NCBI GenBank assembly: GCA_000761475.1
Contig: JQNW01000009.1
Span: forward strand, 1 to 64,000
DNA: 64,000 nucleotides
Direction of reading: 5' to 3'
From: Chromohalobacter israelensis
Lineage (GTDB): Bacteria > Pseudomonadota > Gammaproteobacteria > Pseudomonadales > Halomonadaceae
The translations under genes were made by a program, and so were the position numbers. Positions 1 to 9,548 of this stretch are shown piece after piece (position 1 is the stretch's first letter; each line of letters opens with the position of its first letter). The notes beneath the pieces were generated by a model. It made no database searches, was not told where the DNA came from, and saw only the letters and a list, made by a program, of their open reading frames with translations.

Positions 1-1056
1 GTTGACGCCGATCTTCGATCCGGGCTTTTCCGCATCAAGCTACGGTTATCGCCCCAAGCGTAGTGCCCAGCAGGCCGTCTCGGCCATGAAGGCCCACGTC
101 GCCGCCGGCCACCGCTGGGTGGTCGACCTTGACTTGGAAGCCTTCTTCGACCGGGTGAACCACGACCTGCTGATGGCGCGGGTCGCGCGCCGCGTTCGCG
201 ACAAGCGGGTGCTGCGCCTGATCCGCCGCTACCTGGAAGCCGGGATGTTCCAGCATGGCCTGACCACGCCACGCCGACAGGGAACGCCCCAGGGCGGGCC
301 ACTCAGCCCGCTGCTGGCGAATATCCTGCTGGACGACGTGGACAAGGAACTGGAGCGCCGCGGTCACCGCTTCTGCCGCTACGCCGACGACATCCAGGTG
401 TATGTCAGGAGCCGGCGTGCCGGCGAGCGCGTCATGGCCAGCCTGAGCGATTTTCTCGAGAATTCGCTCAGGCTCACGGTCAATCGCGCCAAGAGTGCGG
501 TGGATCGGCCTTGGAGCCGAGGTTACCTGGGCTACACGCTGACCCGGCACAAGTTGCCAAGACTGACTCTTGCCAAGGCCAGTTTGCAGCGCCTGATGCA
601 GCGTGTCCGTGAGATCCTCAAACGCGGCAGGGGGCACCACACCCGGCGAGTCATAGATGAACTGACCCCGGTCCTGCGGGGCTGGGCCAGCTACTTCTCG
701 CTCGTCGATGTAAAGCGCCCGCTGGAAGCGCTGGATCAATGGGTACGCCGACGCTTGCGCTGCGTGATTTGGCGGCAGTGGAAACGTCCAGGCACCCGGC
801 GTCGGAAACTCCTGGCGCTAGGGTTGGACGAGCCCCGTGCCAGGAAGTCAGCGGGGAATGGGCGAGGTCCTTGGTGGAATGCGGGCGCCTCGCACATGAA
901 TCAGGCCCTGCCACGGAAGTGGTTCGAGCAGCAGGGGCTGATCTCGGTACTCGGCACGGCAAGAGGGCTTAGCCGTTCTTCATGAACCGCCGTATACCGA
1001 ACGGTACGTACGGTGGTGTGAGAGGACGGGGGAGGTGACTCCCCCTCCTACTCGAT
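1..1056 (+). mobile_element. group II intron, 3' portion (5' end outside window)
   Basis: The segment holds the end of an intron-encoded maturase and the catalytic 3' RNA domains. Domain V is visible at 986-1017: stem ACCGCCGTA with TACGGTGGT (one G-U pair), inner stem TACC/GGTA closed by GAAC, and the two-base CG bulge at 1007-1008. Domain VI follows as GGGGGAG (1028-1034), loop GTGA, CTCCCCC (1039-1045). The end CTACTCGAT has a likely branch-point A at 1050 and the 3' splice edge near 1056. It lies 48 bases past the mqo stop codon, transcribed towards mqo. The exon beyond 1056 begins with a 17-base imperfect tandem repeat (1056-1072 and 1073-1088). The 5' part and domain I are not in the window, so completeness cannot be judged. 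Confidence 0.85.
2..985 (+). CDS. ltrA: group II intron reverse transcriptase/maturase, 5'-truncated by the window
   Basis: This is the multifunctional protein of the intron. It binds the unspliced RNA to help splicing and copies the inserted intron into cDNA during retrohoming. The frame is already open at the first base, starting within RT blocks 2-3 (FDPGFSASSYGYRP), so the true start is upstream. The catalytic YADD motif sits in FCRYADDIQVYV, about 125 residues in. The maturase X domain follows (VLRGWASYFSLVD), then the C-terminal signature WWNAGASHMN and GLISVLG. No HNH endonuclease domain follows, so this is an endonuclease-free type. The stop falls at the edge of domain V. No frameshift is seen in the visible part. 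Confidence 0.9.
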   Translation: MTPIFDPGFSASSYGYRPKRSAQQAVSAMKAHVAAGHRWVVDLDLEAFFDRVNHDLLMARVARRVRDKRVLRLIRRYLEAGMFQHGLTTPRRQGTPQGGPLSPLLANILLDDVDKELERRGHRFCRYADDIQVYVRSRRAGERVMASLSDFLENSLRLTVNRAKSAVDRPWSRGYLGYTLTRHKLPRLTLAKASLQRLMQRVREILKRGRGHHTRRVIDELTPVLRGWASYFSLVDVKRPLEALDQWVRRRLRCVIWRQWKRPGTRRRKLLALGLDEPRARKSAGNGRGPWWNAGASHMNQALPRKWFEQQGLISVLGTARGLSRSS

Positions 1057-1104
1057 GCAGCAGGGCTTTCGTTGCAGCAGGGCTTCCGAGACAGTGGCGC
1101 GGCT

Positions 1105-2631
1105 TCAGGTCACCGGTTCGGGACTGGGCTGCGTGTCCACCAGCTTGAGGGTGTCGTGCGTGCGGCGGCGCACGTCGCGCAGCAGGTCGCCGTTGTCGGC
1201 CAGGGTCTCGGCACGAGCGGGCACGAGATCGTACAGGCGCTGCTGCCATGCCTGGCTGGCGAACTTCTCGGGGAAGCACTGTTCGACGAGGTTGAGCATG
1301 ATCGAGGTGGCGGTGGAGGCGCCGGGCGAGGCGCCCAGCAGTGCCGCCAGCGAGCCGTCGCTGGCAGCCACGACCTCGGTGCCGAACTGCAGGATGCCGC
1401 CTTTTTGCGGGTCCTTCTTGATCACCTGGACGCGCTGGCCGGCGACTTCGAGGCGCCAGTCGTCATTCTTGGCCATGGGATAGAACGTGCGCAGCTCGTC
1501 GACGCGTTGCTCGTGTGACAGCCGTACCTGATCGATCAGGTACTTGACCAGGCTGAAGTTGTCACGCGCCACCGAGAGCATGGGGCTCAGGTTGGAGGAG
1601 CGCACGGACTTGGCCAGATCCATCACCGAACCGGTCTTCAGGAACTTGGTGGTGAAACCGGCGAAGGGGCCGAACAGCAGAGAAGGCGAGCCGTCGACGT
1701 TGCGCGTGTCGAGGTGCGGCACCGACATGGGAGGCGCACCGATGGGCGCCTTGCTGTAGACCTTGGCATTGTGGCGCGAGACGATCTCGGGCTTGTCGCA
1801 GCGCAGCCATTGACCACTGACCGGAAAGCCCGCGTAGCCCTTGCCTTCGGGAATGCCGCTCTTCTGCAGAAGATGCAGCGAGGCGCCGCCGGCGCCCAGG
1901 AACACGAAGCGTGCGTTCAGGGTACGCTGGGTGTCGTCGTTGCCCGCGACCTTGAGGCGCCAGCTGCCGTCTTCATTGCGCGTCAAGTCCTCGACCGTCT
2001 GGCCGGTGGTGATGCGCACCTGTTCGTCGGGCTTTTCCTCGAGGCGAGCGAGCAATTGGCGGGTCAGCGCGCCGAAATCGACATCGGTGCCGGTGGCCAC
2101 GCGTGTCGCTGCGAGCGGTTCATCGCCTTCGCGACCGTCGAGCAGCAGCGGCGCCCATTGGCCGATGACGCTGCGATCCTCGGTGTATTCCATGCCTTCG
2201 AAACAGGGATGCTCGCGCATGGCGTGGTAGCGATCGCGCAGGAAGCGCACGTCGTCCTCGCCGCGCACGAAGCTCATGTGCGGAACGGGGTGCACGAAAC
2301 GGCCGGGGTCGCCGAGATTGCCTTTCTCGACCAGGTAGCTCCAGAACTGCTTGGACTCTTCGAACAGGGTGTTGGTATGAATGGCCTTGTCGAGCGAGAT
2401 CGAGCCGTCGTCGGCGCGGGGCGTGTAGTTGAGTTCGCACAAGCCGGCGTGACCGGTGCCGGCATTGTTCCAGGCAAATGAGCTTTCGCTGGCGGTGCTG
2501 TCGAGACGCTCGATGATCTCGATGCGGGCATCCGGTTCCAGCTCGTGAAGCAGGGTCGCGAGCGTGGCGCTCATGACGCCCGCGCCCACGAGTACAATGT
2601 CTACTGACTCATCCATATGCGTGCCAACCAT
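1105..2631 (-). CDS. mqo: malate:quinone oxidoreductase
   Basis: A membrane-associated FAD enzyme of the TCA cycle that oxidises malate to oxaloacetate and passes electrons to quinone. The product is 508 aa, normal for Mqo. It starts with a Rossmann FAD-binding segment ([18 protein letters not shown]), followed by the family stretch [22 protein letters not shown] and a C-terminal [20 protein letters not shown]. The first ATG is preferred because AAGGG lies 8 bases before it; the second ATG, five codons later, has no ribosome binding site. The gene is monocistronic and converges on the group II intron. The 190-base upstream region shows no obvious operator. Confidence 0.96.
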   Translation of the reverse strand: MVGTHMDESVDIVLVGAGVMSATLATLLHELEPDARIEIIERLDSTASESSFAWNNAGTGHAGLCELNYTPRADDGSISLDKAIHTNTLFEESKQFWSYLVEKGNLGDPGRFVHPVPHMSFVRGEDDVRFLRDRYHAMREHPCFEGMEYTEDRSVIGQWAPLLLDGREGDEPLAATRVATGTDVDFGALTRQLLARLEEKPDEQVRITTGQTVEDLTRNEDGSWRLKVAGNDDTQRTLNARFVFLGAGGASLHLLQKSGIPEGKGYAGFPVSGQWLRCDKPEIVSRHNAKVYSKAPIGAPPMSVPHLDTRNVDGSPSLLFGPFAGFTTKFLKTGSVMDLAKSVRSSNLSPMLSVARDNFSLVKYLIDQVRLSHEQRVDELRTFYPMAKNDDWRLEVAGQRVQVIKKDPQKGGILQFGTEVVAASDGSLAALLGASPGASTATSIMLNLVEQCFPEKFASQAWQQRLYDLVPARAETLADNGDLLRDVRRRTHDTLKLVDTQPSPEPVT

Positions 2632-2823
2632 TCACGTAACCCTTACACAAGGTGCGTCGGTCAGCCGGCAAGCGGCGTCTCGAACTGCGACCGGCGCGAT
2701 GGAATTTGATGCATTGCATTATAACGGTTTTGGCCGGGAAATACTGCATCCCCAAGGTCGACTTTATGACTAATGATAAAGCCATAAGGAATCCCTTTGG
2801 CGACCGATAAACCGTCGCCGGGA

Positions 2824-3480
2824 TCAATCGCGCAGGCTGAGAATGCGCCATCCGCGCTGCGTGGCGGCTTCACGCAAGGCGTCGTCGGGGTCAACCGCGA
2901 CGGGGTGGTCGACACGCTCGAGCAGCGGCAGATCGTTATGCGAGTCGCTGTAGAACCAGGCGCCGTCCAGCGTGACGTCTTCCTCGGCAAGCCAGGCATC
3001 GAGACGTTCGACCTTGCCTTCGCGAAAGCTGGGCGTGCCGACCACGCGGCCGGTGTAGTGGCCGGCCTCGATCTCGGGCTCGACGGCAATCAGGTCATCG
3101 ACGCCCAGGCGCTCGGCGATGGGGCCGGTGATGAAGCGGTTGGTGGCGGTGATGATCAACAGCCGATCGCCCTTGGCACGATGACGTGCCAGCAGCTCCT
3201 CGCCTCGGGTCAGGATGTGCGGCTCGATCTTGCTGGCCATGAACTGCTGATGCCAGGCGGCCAGTTGTTCGGGCGTGTTCTCGGCCAGCGGCTTAAGGGC
3301 GAGAGCCAGGTAGGCCATGATGTCGAGCGTGCCGTCCTGATACTGCTGATAGAAGCGCTCGTTGGCGTCGCGGTAGGTCGTCGCGTCGACGGCGCCTTGC
3401 TCGATGAGGAACTCGCCCCAGGCGTGGTCGCTGTCGAGGTCCAGTAGCGTGTTGTCGAGATCGAAGATCGCCAGGCTCAA
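2824..3480 (-). CDS. HAD-IB family phosphatase (histidinol-phosphatase candidate)
   Basis: A cytoplasmic HAD-superfamily subfamily IB hydrolase of 218 aa. Motif I is FDLDNTLL with nucleophile Asp7 and acid/base Asp9. Motif II is IITATN, and motifs III/IV are seen in EGKVERL and [11 protein letters not shown]. The fold is SerB-like, but the ACT domains of SerB are absent and a real serB lies elsewhere in the window. The gene is divergent from rppH-ptsP. The same arrangement in Pseudomonas places PA0335, reported from memory as the missing histidinol-phosphatase, beside rppH and ptsP. On that basis histidinol-phosphate is a plausible substrate, but the sequence alone shows only a phosphomonoesterase. 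Confidence 0.85.
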   Translation of the reverse strand: MSLAIFDLDNTLLDLDSDHAWGEFLIEQGAVDATTYRDANERFYQQYQDGTLDIMAYLALALKPLAENTPEQLAAWHQQFMASKIEPHILTRGEELLARHRAKGDRLLIITATNRFITGPIAERLGVDDLIAVEPEIEAGHYTGRVVGTPSFREGKVERLDAWLAEEDVTLDGAWFYSDSHNDLPLLERVDHPVAVDPDDALREAATQRGWRILSLRD

Positions 3481-3642
3481 GGAAGGCTCCTTGCATCGTG
3501 CAGGGTGAAGGGGACGAGTCGTGCTGTCGAAGGGAAGGGATTATCGCAGAGTTACCGAATGTTGCCCACCGCAAGGCGTATTGATGCGCTTTCTGGCTTT
3601 GTGGAAGAATGGCTTCAACGAAGATTCATTAAGGTGATGTCC

Positions 3643-4140
3643 GTGATCGACGCTGACGGCTTCAGGCCCAACGTTGGCATCATCATTGCCAACCGCAGCG
3701 GACAGCTGCTCTGGGCGCGTCGTGTGGGACAGAATGCGTGGCAATTTCCGCAAGGAGGGATCAAGGCGCATGAGACACCGGAACAGGCATTGTATCGGGA
3801 GCTCGAGGAAGAGATCGGCTTGACGCCGGAGGATGTCGAGATCCTGGCCTGTACGCGCGGATGGCTGCGCTACCGTCTCCCACGACGCATGGTGAGAACG
3901 CATTCGAGGCCGGTGTGCATCGGCCAGAAACAAAAATGGTTCCTGCTCAAGATCCGTTGCCGGGATAGCCGGATCTGCGTGGACTCCACCCCCAAGCCGG
4001 AGTTCGATGGCTGGCGCTGGGTGAGCTACTGGTATCCACTGGGGCAGGTCGTGCCTTTCAAGCGTGAAGTCTACCGCCGCGCCTTGCGGGAACTGGCGCC
4101 GCGCGTGCACCGCTTGGCGAACGAAGAGGGACCTTGCTAG
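3643..4140 (+). CDS. rppH: RNA 5'-pyrophosphohydrolase RppH (Nudix)
   Basis: Removes pyrophosphate from 5'-triphosphorylated mRNA, which opens transcripts to RNase E decay. The Nudix box covers residues 38-60, with the G-x5-E and RELxEExG residues present. The RppH-specific stretches WFLLKIRC and [13 protein letters not shown] are also present. The GTG start is chosen because it gives the family N-terminus ([12 protein letters not shown]) and has AAGGTGA about six bases upstream; an ATG two codons earlier would sit on that ribosome binding site. The product is 165 aa. ptsP follows 107 bases downstream, the pairing seen in Pseudomonas and enterics. Confidence 0.94.
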   Translation: MIDADGFRPNVGIIIANRSGQLLWARRVGQNAWQFPQGGIKAHETPEQALYRELEEEIGLTPEDVEILACTRGWLRYRLPRRMVRTHSRPVCIGQKQKWFLLKIRCRDSRICVDSTPKPEFDGWRWVSYWYPLGQVVPFKREVYRRALRELAPRVHRLANEEGPC

Positions 4141-4247
4141 CCGCGGGCGTGCCTCCGGCCGACGCGGCCCCGCTGGGCGGCCCCCGCCACGTTCGCCTCA
4201 GATCAACCGTCGCACGCACGCCGTGACGACAACAAGAAGAAATGCCC

Positions 4248-6509
4248 ATGCTCGACGTTCTCCGACGCATCATTCAGGAAGTCAACGGCGCGCGTAGCCT
4301 GGAAGCCGCGCTGGCGACCATGGTGCGCCGAATTCGCAAGGCGATGCGCACCGATGTGTGCTCCGTCTATCTATTCGATGCCGAGCGCGATCGCCTGGTG
4401 CTCATGGATACCCTGGGCCTGCGTACCCAGGCGGTGGGACAGGTGAGCATGCCGCTGGGCGAAGGGCTGGTCGGGCTGGTCGGCCAGCGCGAGGAGCCTC
4501 TCAACCTCGAGGATGCACCGTCGCATCCGTATTTCCGCTATTTTGCCGAAACCGGCGAGGAGCGCTTTTCGAGCTTCCTCGGCGTGCCGATCATTCACCA
4601 GCGCCGCATGCTCGGGGTGCTGGTCGTGCAGCAGCAGGCCATGCGTCGCTTCGATGAAGGCGAGGAGGCCTTCCTGATCACCATGGCGGCCCAGCTGGCC
4701 GGCGTGCTGGCGCATGCCATGGCCACGGGCACGCTGACCCGTCCGACCGAGGCCGATGGCCAGGCGATGTTCTCGGGCATCGCGGCATCGCCCGGCATGG
4801 CGGTGGGAGAACTGGTGGTGCTGATGCCCCCGGCCGACCTGAACAGCGTGCCCGACTTGATTCCCACCGACATCGATGCCGAGATCGCGCGTCTGCACGA
4901 GGCCATCGATAACGTGCGCAAGGAGATCGGCGTCGCGGCCGCGCGCCTGGTCAAGCGTATTTCCGCCCAGGAAGTCGCCCTGTTCGATGTCTATCAGCAG
5001 ATGCTGGGGGACGCTGCGCTGGGCCAGGAAGTCGAGAAGCGCATTCGCGAAGGGCAGTGGGCACCCGGCGCGCTGGCCGATGTGGTCAAGCGGCACGTGC
5101 AATACCTGGAGCGTGTCGACGACAACTACCTGCGCGAACGGGCCGCCGACATTCGCGATCTGGGGCGGCGCGTGCTGTCGCACCTGCAGGAAGACAGTCC
5201 GCGCACGCCGGATACCTTCCCCGAGCAGACCATCCTGATCGGCGATGAGCTGAGTGCCGCCTCGCTCGGCGAGGTGCCGCGCGACAAGCTGGTCGGCCTG
5301 GTGTCGATTCGCGGGTCGAGCACCTCGCATGTCGCCATCCTCGCCCGGGCAATGGGCATCCCCACGGTACTGGGGATGGTGGACTTGCCACTGCCCCGCC
5401 TCAACGGCGCGCGCGCGATCCTCGATGGCCATCGCGGGCGCTTGTTCGTACGCCCGGATGCGGAACGCGAACACCACTATCGCAACCTGATCGCCGAGGA
5501 ACGCGCGCTGAGCGATGTGCTCGAGCACGAGCAGGACCGCCCCAGCGAGACACCCGACGGTCACAGCATGCCGCTGATGGTCAATACCGGACTGACGGTG
5601 GAGGCCGTGGCCTCGCTCAAGTCCCGGGTCGGCGGCGTGGGGCTTTATCGCACCGAGGTGCCGTTCATGATGAACGAGCGCTTTCCCAGCGAGCAGGAGC
5701 AGACGCGGCTGTATCGCGATCAGCTCGAGAGCTTCGCGCCGCTGCCGGTGGTGATGCGTACGCTGGATATCGGCGGCGACAAGGACTTGCCGTACTTTCC
5801 CATCGACGAGGCCAATCCGTTCCTGGGATGGCGAGGCATCCGCGTGACGCTGGATCATCCCGAGGTGTTGATGGTGCAGTTGCGGGCGATGCTGCGCGCC
5901 TCGGTGGGGCTCGACAACCTGTGCATCCTGCTGCCCATGATCTCGAGCATCGAGGAGGTCGATGCCGCGCTCAAACTCATCGACCGTGCCCTGCGCGAGC
6001 TGGCGGAGGAGGGCGTGAGCCTGGCGCGGCCGCGCATCGGGGTGATGATCGAGGTGCCGGGAACCCTGTATCAGCTGGATGCCCTGGCCGCGCGGGTCGA
6101 TTTCTTCTCGGTGGGCAGCAACGACCTGACCCAGTACCTGCTGGCGGTGGATCGCAACAACCCGCGCGTGGCCAGCCTCTACGACGCCTGCCATCCGGCG
6201 GTGCTGAGCGCCTTGTCCCATCTCGCCCGCGAGTCGCGACGGCTGCGGGTGCCGGCCTCGGTGTGCGGCGAGCTGGCGGGGGACCCCGCGGGTGCCTTGC
6301 TGCTGATGGGGATGGGCTTCGAGACGCTATCCATGAATGCGCCCAGCCTGTCGCGCGTGCGTGCAGCGATTCGGCGTGTATCGCTGAAGGATGCCTGCAC
6401 GCTGCTGGACGAGACCCTGCAACTGCCCACGACGGCGGCGGTGCGTGCGCATCTGCGGCAACGCCTGGGCGGCTGGAAACTCGCCCACCTCCTGCCCCCC
6501 GAGGACTGA
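4248..6509 (+). CDS. ptsP: phosphoenolpyruvate-protein phosphotransferase PtsP (EI-Ntr)
   Basis: First enzyme of the nitrogen-related PTS relay. It takes phosphate from PEP and passes it to NPr (PtsO) and then EIIA-Ntr. A GAF domain fills about residues 1-150 (VCSVYLFD, FSSFLGVPIIHQRRMLGVLVVQQ). The phospho-carrier domain has the active His near residue 361 in SSTSHVAILARA. The C-terminal PEP-binding barrel shows GGDKDLPYFPI, GSNDLTQYLLAVDRNN and the CGELAGDP cysteine. The second of two ATGs is used because AAGAAGA is seven bases before it and homologues begin MLxxLR. The product is 753 aa, the usual size. No ptsO or ptsN is nearby. Confidence 0.95.
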   Translation: MLDVLRRIIQEVNGARSLEAALATMVRRIRKAMRTDVCSVYLFDAERDRLVLMDTLGLRTQAVGQVSMPLGEGLVGLVGQREEPLNLEDAPSHPYFRYFAETGEERFSSFLGVPIIHQRRMLGVLVVQQQAMRRFDEGEEAFLITMAAQLAGVLAHAMATGTLTRPTEADGQAMFSGIAASPGMAVGELVVLMPPADLNSVPDLIPTDIDAEIARLHEAIDNVRKEIGVAAARLVKRISAQEVALFDVYQQMLGDAALGQEVEKRIREGQWAPGALADVVKRHVQYLERVDDNYLRERAADIRDLGRRVLSHLQEDSPRTPDTFPEQTILIGDELSAASLGEVPRDKLVGLVSIRGSSTSHVAILARAMGIPTVLGMVDLPLPRLNGARAILDGHRGRLFVRPDAEREHHYRNLIAEERALSDVLEHEQDRPSETPDGHSMPLMVNTGLTVEAVASLKSRVGGVGLYRTEVPFMMNERFPSEQEQTRLYRDQLESFAPLPVVMRTLDIGGDKDLPYFPIDEANPFLGWRGIRVTLDHPEVLMVQLRAMLRASVGLDNLCILLPMISSIEEVDAALKLIDRALRELAEEGVSLARPRIGVMIEVPGTLYQLDALAARVDFFSVGSNDLTQYLLAVDRNNPRVASLYDACHPAVLSALSHLARESRRLRVPASVCGELAGDPAGALLLMGMGFETLSMNAPSLSRVRAAIRRVSLKDACTLLDETLQLPTTAAVRAHLRQRLGGWKLAHLLPPED

Positions 6510-6525
6510 ACGACGGGCGTGACGG

Positions 6526-7299
6526 TCACGGCGTAGACAAGGCAAGACGTTGCTCGCTGTCTCCGTCCCGTCGGGCATCGGGGCCGAAGCGTGCTTCTTG
6601 CAGCACGATGGCGTCACGCCGCCATTCCACCAATGTCGTGGCTCGCGTGCCGTAACGCTGGCCGCGAATGAAGATCGGCGACAGGAAGCGTTCCATTTCC
6701 AGACCGACGCCGGTGTCGGGCAGCCGGTCGGCAGGGGCCGGACGGGTGTCGCGCATCAGGGCCCAGGCGTGGGCCTGCCATGACGTCTGTGCGAGGGCAT
6801 GCGCGAATCCCTCGCGGGCTCTTTCCAGCTTCGGCCAGGGGGTATCCAGCGTGGCGTTGGAGACCCCGTGCACGCCGGGCGAGAGGGACGTCAGCGTCGT
6901 CGCCTCCGGGCCGTGATGCAGGTGCCACAGCGCGTTGCCATCGCAGTACAACAGGTTGAACCAGGCGTATGCTGCTGCCTCGCCGGCGGCGAGCGCCTCG
7001 AGCCACTCGCCTGGTGCCTCGTGGGTCAAGGCGCGGCAGGGCAAGGCGCCACGACTCGGCGGCGCGGCAGGGGCGGGATGAAGGGGCGCACGCACGTTGG
7101 TGACGGCGGCCAGGCGCCCGGCCGTCGACGCCGCCAGCCAGGTGCCGCCGGCCTGAAGATCTCGCCCGCCGACCAGTGACGGTGCATCTTCCCAGGGCGC
7201 CAGGGCGCGTGTCGGCCTGTCGTGGGTTTCGTCGCGGTTGGCGGCGAGACGCAGTGGTACCTCGTCCCCCGGACGCCAGTCGAAAACGATCAAGCACAT
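6526..7299 (-). CDS. NRDE family protein (TANGO2-like Ntn hydrolase fold)
   Basis: A 257-aa cytoplasmic protein of the NRDE/TANGO2 family (PF05742). The diagnostic N-terminus MCLIVFDW puts a cysteine at position 2, which would be the N-terminal nucleophile once Met is removed. The NRDE signature appears as LAANRDETHDRPT, followed by GGRDLQAGGTWLAAS and VTNVR. The bacterial function is unsettled; links to haem or acyl-CoA handling have been proposed for the family. The start is the ATG before CLIVF, with AGAGAGG upstream. Upstream in-frame codons would hide the key Cys. The gene converges on ptsP with 16 bases between the stops. Confidence 0.85.
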   Translation of the reverse strand: MCLIVFDWRPGDEVPLRLAANRDETHDRPTRALAPWEDAPSLVGGRDLQAGGTWLAASTAGRLAAVTNVRAPLHPAPAAPPSRGALPCRALTHEAPGEWLEALAAGEAAAYAWFNLLYCDGNALWHLHHGPEATTLTSLSPGVHGVSNATLDTPWPKLERAREGFAHALAQTSWQAHAWALMRDTRPAPADRLPDTGVGLEMERFLSPIFIRGQRYGTRATTLVEWRRDAIVLQEARFGPDARRDGDSEQRLALSTP

Positions 7300-7421
7300 G
7301 GCGTGTGCCTCTCTTTGGCTGCATGCCGCCAGCCTAACGCGCCACACCCGGCCCCGCACGCGTCATGACAGTCGATAAGCGAGCGCGTACACTCGCTGCA
7401 TCGATACGGGCAGGGTAGAGA

Positions 7422-9458
7422 ATGCACCACGCTGCGACTTCTTCGAGCGTCCATCGTTCGCGTTGGAAGGCCTTGCTGGGGCCCTTGCTGCTGGCCGAGA
7501 TCGGCTTCACGCTGCTGTGTCTCGGCGCCGGTGCCTTGATCTGGCAGGCCAGCGAGCGTCGTGAAACGGAAAACGAACTGGCGCGCCTGCAGGCGTCGCA
7601 CAGTGTCTACGCGCGCCAGCTGGATACACGCCTGTCGACTCAGCAGCAGCACTTGCGCATGCTGTCGCGCGCCACGCGTCGTGTACTGGTGTCAGCAGCC
7701 ACGCAGACCAGACCGGCTCGCATCCTGACATCGGACCTGCCCGCGGTGTTGTCCCGCGACGATGTCGAACGCGTGATGACCACGCTGCTGGATGATTACT
7801 ACGCCATGGACTCCCTGGTCAGCCGTCTGTTCGTGATGCCCGAGGGCATGCGTGCCTTCAGCGTTCCCGAGCCTCTGCACGAGACCGCCTTGCCTCCCTA
7901 CCAGCGCGATGCGACACCGCAGGGGACAGACAGCGTGAGCTGGTGGCCGCGGGCGTCCTCACCGGAAGGGTATCTGGTCGCGACGCGAAATGTCATCGAA
8001 GACGGCCACTATCTCGCGAGAGTGGGGCTGGAAATCTCCATGGCCCAGTTGCAACAGCTCATTCGCGATGAAGCGGGCAGTACCGGCGAACATTGGCTGG
8101 TCGATGCCGAAGGGCGCTCGCTGATGCGTGACGAGGCCACGCGCATATTGCCCGACGCGGCGGGACGTTATGGCATGCAATGGCTGGAAGGACGGGACCA
8201 GGCACTGCTCTGGGATACCCTGCCAAGCACCGGCTGGCGGCTGGTGAGTCGTCTTCGTCTTCCCGACGACAGTGCCTGGCAGAAGGCGCTCCCATGGCTG
8301 AGCATCGGCCTGATCATGGGCAATGTGCTGATCTTCGCGGGTTTCGTGATGGTGCTCTACTGGCGCATGCAGCGCGAAGAGGAAGGCTGGCAAGCGGCCT
8401 TGGCGGGGCTGGGAGGATGGTTGACGCGGCTGGGCGAGACGCCGCCGTCTCACGAGGACACGTCGTACACGACGCTCGAGACGATGCTGGCGCGCCTCGA
8501 GCCTCACTTGCGGGAGCGGGCATCGAGCGACGACTGGGACATGGTTTCCTGGTCGGGACGCTTGCAGTTGCCGGCCCTGCTGACCGAAGGCGGCATGCTC
8601 GTCGGCCTCAACCCCACTCTGGCCGGCTTGATGGGGGAGCGTCCCGATGCCTTTCGCGGCACCACGCTGTCGGCATGGCTGGCACCGCGCCTCGTCGATG
8701 ACCAGCGCCGTCGAATTCGCCTGACCGATGCGCGCGGCGATACGCGTGAATATCGGCTCGAGTGCTTGACCGTTCAAGGCGAGCATACGGTGTGGGGGCT
8801 TTTCGATCAGGCCGACATCGATGACACCCTGCATCAGCTGCGCGTGGCGCGCGATCAGGCGCGTGAGGATGCGCGGCTCAAATCCGGCTACCTCGATCAT
8901 CTGCGCCAGGAACTCGAGTCGGCGCTGACGGACACGGCGGCTCGGGACGATCAGGATTCGCCTGGTACCGCGGCGTTGCGCAAACGCCTCGACGACGCGC
9001 TGATGCTGCTGGAGACCTTGACCGAACGTCCCAAGGGACCCGAGGCAGCCGCGCAAGAATCGCGGCCACGCGTGCTGGTGGTCGACGACGGTCCCGTGAA
9101 TACGCTGCTGGCCTGCAGCGTGCTCGAGCGCCAGGGATGTCAGGTGGAGACCGCCACCAGTGGCGAGGAAGCCCTGGCGCTGGCCGAGCATCAGGCGTTT
9201 GACCTGGTGTTCATGGACATCTACATGCCGTCACTGGACGGCATGGAAACCAGCCGACGCTGGCGGCGTCTGGAAAGGCGGCTCGCCAGGGGACATGCCA
9301 GTGTCCTGGTGGCGCTGACCGCGAATGTCACGGAAGCCGGGCGGGAAGCCTTTCTGCAAGCTGGCATGGACGATTGTCTGGCGAAACCGTACCGGCCGGG
9401 CGATCTGGTGGCCATGGTGCGTCGCTGGCTGGGAACGGCCAACCCGTCGGACGAGTAG
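7422..9458 (+). CDS. membrane sensor protein with receiver domain and no kinase core
   Basis: A 678-aa inner-membrane protein. A first transmembrane helix lies at about residues 17-42. A periplasmic Cache-like sensor follows, then a second helix at about 286-315. The cytoplasmic part has a PAS-like region (GMLVGLNPTLAGLMGERPDAFRGTTLSAW), a coiled segment and a complete receiver domain from about 549. That domain has VVDDG, phospho-acceptor Asp near 598 in FMDIYMP, the ALTAN threonine and LAKPY lysine. The coiled segment (ARLKSGYLDHLRQELESAL) aligns with the dimerisation helix of hybrid kinases, but Gln496 replaces the phospho-acceptor His. No N, G1 or G2 box of an ATPase domain follows. It may relay or titrate phosphate from another kinase. 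Confidence 0.85.
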   Translation: MHHAATSSSVHRSRWKALLGPLLLAEIGFTLLCLGAGALIWQASERRETENELARLQASHSVYARQLDTRLSTQQQHLRMLSRATRRVLVSAATQTRPARILTSDLPAVLSRDDVERVMTTLLDDYYAMDSLVSRLFVMPEGMRAFSVPEPLHETALPPYQRDATPQGTDSVSWWPRASSPEGYLVATRNVIEDGHYLARVGLEISMAQLQQLIRDEAGSTGEHWLVDAEGRSLMRDEATRILPDAAGRYGMQWLEGRDQALLWDTLPSTGWRLVSRLRLPDDSAWQKALPWLSIGLIMGNVLIFAGFVMVLYWRMQREEEGWQAALAGLGGWLTRLGETPPSHEDTSYTTLETMLARLEPHLRERASSDDWDMVSWSGRLQLPALLTEGGMLVGLNPTLAGLMGERPDAFRGTTLSAWLAPRLVDDQRRRIRLTDARGDTREYRLECLTVQGEHTVWGLFDQADIDDTLHQLRVARDQAREDARLKSGYLDHLRQELESALTDTAARDDQDSPGTAALRKRLDDALMLLETLTERPKGPEAAAQESRPRVLVVDDGPVNTLLACSVLERQGCQVETATSGEEALALAEHQAFDLVFMDIYMPSLDGMETSRRWRRLERRLARGHASVLVALTANVTEAGREAFLQAGMDDCLAKPYRPGDLVAMVRRWLGTANPSDE

Positions 9459-9548
9459 TCGGCGCTTCAGCGCCATCGTTGCCGCCCGGCGGCGGCTATC
9501 GTAAGGTGGCGCTCCTGCCGCCGACACGACCGTATGCAAGGAGAGCGC

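Noticed and set aside
2609..2851. 80-codon minus-strand frame upstream of mqo
   Set aside because: It overlaps the mqo start and its leader, lacks a ribosome binding site, and has no coding bias.
4371..6221. A 616-codon frame antisense to ptsP
   Set aside because: His/Gln-rich composition without any domain; it mirrors the codon pattern of ptsP.
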